Assembly (NCBI GenBank): GCA_015680685.1
Contig: MNCI01001919.1
Coordinates: forward strand, 221,066-258,801
From: Gnetum montanum
Lineage: Eukaryota > Streptophyta > Gnetopsida > Gnetales > Gnetaceae
DNA length: 37,736 nucleotides
Reading direction: 5' to 3'
Position numbers and translations under genes: made by a program
Notes under the pieces: generated by a model
The model's database searches: none
The model's input: only the letters and a program-made list of their open reading frames with translations
Told to the model about the DNA's origin: nothing
In this document: piece by piece, positions 33,221 to 37,736 of the stretch
How positions within the stretch are numbered: the first letter of the stretch is position 1
Layout: the number at the start of each line of letters is the position of its first letter

Positions 33221-35593
33221 CCTAGAATTTTTAGTTATCTAATGACTAAATTTTTCAAGCGCTACACATGATATGTACTTGAATTAGGTTCACTCCACTA
33301 AAAAATAATATTTAATCATACTAAATCTAGATATTATAAAAAGATAAATAATATGCTAGAGAATGAGAAAAATAGCTATCTTTAGTTTGTGCTAATAGAA
33401 GATTACAATAAGATTAAACAATCCACAATGCATCCAAAACACTCTCGACACTCAAATGATGCTACAAAGCATGAGGTTGTACAACCAAACAATGGTTTTT
33501 CTCAATGTAAGACACAACTTAAAGAGCATCTCTCTCACAACTAGAATTGAGATCTCAACTCACAAGTAATACCTAAGAATACCTAGGCCAATATACCACA
33601 TAAATAACCTTGGAGCTACAACCACACATGCACTTACACAATGTGTTCTCATAACATCTCTTGATAAGCTCTCATTAACTCAAGAAATCTTTTCATGATG
33701 ACATCCCATGAAAAATTACATTAATTTTTATTAAGAAAGTAACATAAGAAACCTAGAAAATCTTTCTTAAGCTCAACTTGAAGATCCCATGATGTTTTTT
33801 TCTCCATCATTTTGACTATTTTCCAATTTGGCATAGGTAATTTCAAACATTTCCCCACTTATTTGAATAACCTCTAATCTTTTTGGGTCAACTCACTATC
33901 AACCTAGACTTGTAAGTGAAATGTCTCATCCATGCATGAGATTTCTCCATTAGCGAAGATGTCTCAACACAACCTATGACATCTCAACTAAGACATCTCA
34001 CACTTCCATGGGGTGTCTCATATGAGATTATAATTTCATATTTAAGATGTCTCTCTTCAATTTGGGATGTCTCCTACAAGCTCAACTCTTATCATCAAAG
34101 CGGTATAGGTGGTCAATAGTATTTTCCTGCTCATAGAGTTAGGTGGATTCAGAAATAGGAGAAAGTAAACTTCTAAGGAAAAAGAGAAGTGGTCTAGATC
34201 TGAGAAGATTTTGAAGTCTAGATATGAAGATAATGGGAGGCCTCCAAGATAAGAAGAGTAATATGCAGTTAATATTAGTAGGACTTCATTAACTAAAGTG
34301 ATTTGCAAGAAGACTACTGATGAAAAATCAATAGATCTTGCTATGGTAAATTTTATTTAGAGGATTTTGTTAACATAGAGACATATTATTTGGCTATTTG
34401 GTCATGATAATGTTGATTTAGAAGATTTTATGAACCTAGTGATATGTAGCCCATATCAAGAAACATTAGAAGATAATGAGGACTAGGGCCCTAGTCTAGC
34501 TGTAAGGTTAATACTAGTAAACATAATCTAATAGTTGGATTAACATGAGAGTGATATAGATAGGTGAGGTTTCCAACCAAGAGGCCTTGATAGCTAATTT
34601 ATGTTAGTATTAATCTTATAGTTATTCTAATTTTTGATGTTAGAAACTCACAGAAATATTATTAGTAAATGTAAATCATGGGTTCATGATAGGCATTAAT
34701 GGTAATTGTTAATGGTTCTAGTTAATAAATAAATTAATGATATAGATTAATGATATTGATTAATGGATATGTTAATTAGACTTGATGTTGATTCTAATAG
34801 TGTGATTTAAAGTGTGGATGCCATCTTCTAGCATTGTTTCTGATGACATCAAGATGATTTCCTCTACTGTGAAGGTTTTCTAACCCTTCTTCCATGTGTT
34901 TCATGTAGATTATAGTTGGAAACTTAAATGGAGATTCTAGATGATCATGTAGGTAGGAAATTGAAGTCCACAATAGAAATAATGGTGTGGTATGGATAAA
35001 GAATTCAAAAAATGTTATATATTTGAAGCCATGTTATGGATTTTTAAAATGGCCCATGTGGTTATCTCTTGTATCTCTTACAACCTTGTATATAAAGGAT
35101 TTATATGTGAGATATTAATGTAATATGTCTTGGATATTGTCAAGTGCTTATTTCTTATGAGTTATTCAAGTTTATTTATTGGATTATAAGGTTTTTATAC
35201 TTTTTTTACTATGTTTTTTCAAATGATTAACTTTGAATGTTAAGTGTTTAATATGGAGTTTATGAATTTCTAAATAATTAATTCATGTCTCTTAGAAATT
35301 CCAAGCCAAATCCTAGTTTCATTCGCTAATTCAATCTTTTAAAACATGCTAGACTAATTTTAAATTTTATTGATTGACTTCCTACTACTAATGATACCTA
35401 CCAAAGTAGTAAAAGTATCCTTTAAAATGGGGAGATGTTCTTACATTAGCCCTTCCACTCCCCATAAAGTGAACTTACATACATAAGGATTTGGAGGTAG
35501 AAGTAATATCCCACTTAGCCAATTAGGTCTCATGGATTCACGTAGCATCATCTACATTTTGGTCATTCTAATGAAGTAGGTGCTCATATCCCT
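33221..35593. other. AT-rich DNA without a recognisable gene
   Basis: No coding frame with known motifs. A cluster of ATGTCTC/ACATCTC words lies at 33920-34080, similar to the patch at 755-910. Short TTAATGATAT-type repeats occur at 34720-34780. Probably further transposon debris. Confidence 0.5.
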
Positions 35594-37630
35594 TTACTTC
35601 TCTATGCTTAAAACCTCCCTCTTATTAATCATAATAACTTTCTTCTTCTTGTAAGGCTTGAAATCCTCGATGACATTTTTTAACTTCTTCATGTTGCTCT
35701 TCAAAGTTTGACCATCTATAAGTACATGATAATGAGTCAAATTTATATCATTGAATACAAAAATCATGTCCACATCATTAGGTATTAAAAATTCAAATGC
35801 ATTATAATTGATTCTGAAAGGCCTCATCTTCTTGCCTTTCCACTTGGAGAATTTAATTTTCCATAACATCCTCTTCTTTAAATGAATTCAAATAAGAATT
35901 TGAGTTTTCTCTTGCTCTTGCTTCTTTTTTGGGACATTTCTTGATCCTTATTTACTAAAAATTCCCTTACTTAAGCATGTGAATAATTCATGTCCTTTAT
36001 AAATTCATTACTTAATTATGCCTCTCCATCAAAATATTTTCTATCATCCAATAATCTTGCACTATAAAAATCATTTTCTTTAAAAGAACTTTTCCTAATG
36101 TTAGAATAAAATGCATTATTATTATAAAACTCTACTTGGAATAATAAATTCTCCCAATGATTTGGATTATCATCACAAAGATAACTCAAAATATCCAACA
36201 AAAATTTATTTATCATGTTAGTTTTTCCATTGGATTGAGAATTACAGCCACTTGAAAAATTTAGTTTTATTCATAAAATACTTTACAAGGATCTCCAAAA
36301 ATGATTTTTGATTTTTAAATCCTTGTTATTCAAAATTCTTAATGGAATTTCATGCAACTTTACAACATGATAAAATCACAAATTTTTTATATGAGAAACA
36401 TCATTTATCTTTTGTAATGAATTATATGTGCTACTTTTATAAATCTATCCATCATAGCAAACATAGAATCATTTTTATTTTTGATCTTGGAAAATTTTCC
36501 AATGAAATCCTTTGTTATAATCTCCCATGGTAACTTAACAATAGGTAATGACAAATAATAACCGTCCACTTGTTTTCCACCTTTGAAATTTTGACATGTT
36601 AAGCACTTATTCAAAAACTTTGAGATTTTAGTAGACTAATTAGCCATTAGGAACTTCTTTCAACAAGCCTAATGGTTGTATCTCATCTCATATGATCTAT
36701 CCATACCTCCATAGTGTTTATCCAACATAATATTGAATATGAAATCACACTTAAAAATACAAATTTTTTTATTATTAAAGAGAATACCATTTGAATGGGG
36801 AATTTTCTCCATTTTTAGCTCTACCAATTCAATGATCTTTCAAATGTTTTGAAACCTATCCAAAATCATAATCATTCAAATATAAGAAAGCAAAATCACT
36901 TACCTTCCAATTAAGAAGTATTAAAATTTATAAAATGTACATCAACCACTACATTGATCTTCCTACTTGCTTAAATATAAAATTAAATTCTTACAATTAG
37001 GCCATCCATTTCATGTGTTTGACACTTAACATTTTTTCAAAATTGAAGAATTGTAGTGCTTTGTAATTAGCCATGAAAAAAATTATTTGGGTAACATATA
37101 ATTTCTATGATGTCTAATGATTTGGAGAATTTCATACAATTACTTCTCATACATAGTATAATTTTATCTTAATTCCTTGAGTTTCTTTCAGAAGAAAGTA
37201 ATTATTCTTCTTTCTTATGTAGAACCCCACCAATTGTGAGATTACTTGCATTAATCTCCATTTGAAAAAGCTTCTATAAGTCTAGAATTATAAGGATTGG
37301 TTCTCTTATAGTCTTTTAATTTAGTAAATATAGTAAATAAAAACTCTTTTACATTCCTTGATTCCACTTATAGAAATAATTCTTCTTCAAGAGAAAAAGC
37401 ATTGCTCATGAAATGCCACTAAAGTATTTTATGGTTCTTTTGTAGAAACCTACCAAAGCAAGAAAAGAATATTTTTGACCAATATTATTTGGAGCTAGCT
37501 ATTTTCTAATTTCCTTCACCATAGCTTCCTTCATCTTTACTTGATTTTTGAAAATCACAAATTCCAAATATATAATTTTCTTCTACATGAATTAACAATT
37601 TTTGGAATTAATAGCCAAAAATCCAAATGA
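35594..37630 (-). pseudogene. pol: Minus-strand gypsy pol relic (RT end, RNase H, integrase, GPY/F tail)
   Basis: Read from 37630 downward. RT end: KKIIYLEFVIF, then SFLALVGFYKRTIKYFSGIS and NYFYKWNQG (about 37590-37370), matching the 'FLGLVGFYRRFI..FS.IA' connection. RNase H: INASNLTIGGVLHKKEE (37270 on), MRSNCMKFSKSLD and the NYKALQFFNFEKMLS-like end (to 36985). Integrase: CLTCQNFKGG, LPWEIITKDFIGKFS and MMDRFIKVAHII (36614-36405), then HWENLLFQVEFYNNNAFYSNIRKSSF (36216-36016). C-terminal GPY/F-like part: MRPFRINYNAFEFLIPNDVD (35820-35760). Many stops and frameshifts. The GPY/F tail suggests a chromovirus; no chromodomain was recognised. There is only one RNase H, so it is not a Tat element. 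Confidence 0.75.
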
Positions 37631-37736
37631 ATAGGCCGAAGCAGCCAAAGAGAAGGCAAGAAACATCACCGTGGTGATGGATCCCCTTCTTCTTCTCCTT
37701 CATCTCATCATTCACACTCTCCTTCCACATCTGGGC
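37631..37736. other. Right-edge sequence of different composition
   Basis: RT similarity stops near 37630, where upstream palm sequence should continue, and the last 100 bp are C/T-rich on the plus strand and richer in GC. This suggests an insertion or rearrangement junction at about 37630. Too short to identify. Confidence 0.35.

Overview
The window is plant nuclear DNA made almost entirely of Ty3/gypsy LTR retrotransposons in several states of decay. I see no host single-copy gene, rRNA, tRNA or CRISPR. The low GC, old nested elements, methylation-type decay and very large Tat-lineage (Ogre-size) element suggest a seed plant with a big, slowly purged genome. A gymnosperm is plausible, but the sequence alone does not prove it.

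Layout. (a) 1-7169: degenerate DNA, with a Pro/Gln-rich minus-strand frame at the left edge (2-448) and a minus-strand gag-like relic (about 5250-6720). (b) 7175-26365: element 1, a complete 19.2-kb plus-strand Tat/Ogre-like element. Its LTRs are 7175-8716 and 24842-26365, and it is flanked by the 5-bp target duplication GGTAT. (c) 26371-33220: the right part of element 2, a much older relative into whose spacer element 1 inserted. It keeps a pol relic (27930-31225) and a 3' LTR (about 32286-33220). (d) 33221-35590: AT-rich sequence with no recognisable gene. (e) 35594-37630: minus-strand relic of a third type of gypsy element (RT end, RNase H, integrase, GPY/F-like tail), probably a chromovirus.

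Element 1 in detail: 5' LTR; a leader of twelve exact-length 34-bp repeats (8861-9268); gag-protease (9332-13380); six 27-bp repeats starting directly after its stop; a 6.5-kb spacer; RT, RNase H, a second 'archaeal-type' RNase H and integrase (19894-23308); a 3' untranslated region; polypurine tract; 3' LTR. Both coding units carry nonsense codons and frameshifts, so the copy is dead but still readable.

The main result is in the spacer. On the opposite strand, 17669 to 14095, lies a seven-exon gene of roughly 980 codons. Its six introns are short (84-141 bp), all GT-AG, and the reading phase carries through every junction (2,1,1,1,1,0). It sits where Ogre elements are known to carry a sense-strand intron between protease and RT. 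This gives a gene-within-an-intron on the opposite strand. Its transcript would be complementary to removed intron RNA rather than to spliced gag-pol mRNA.

Other structural signals: a hairpin near the 3' end of the LTRs whose stem sequence differs between element 1 and element 2 while pairing is kept; and short family-specific words repeated in LTR, leader and spacer of the same element. All reading was by eye. Similarity searches, RNA-seq and alignments were not available.
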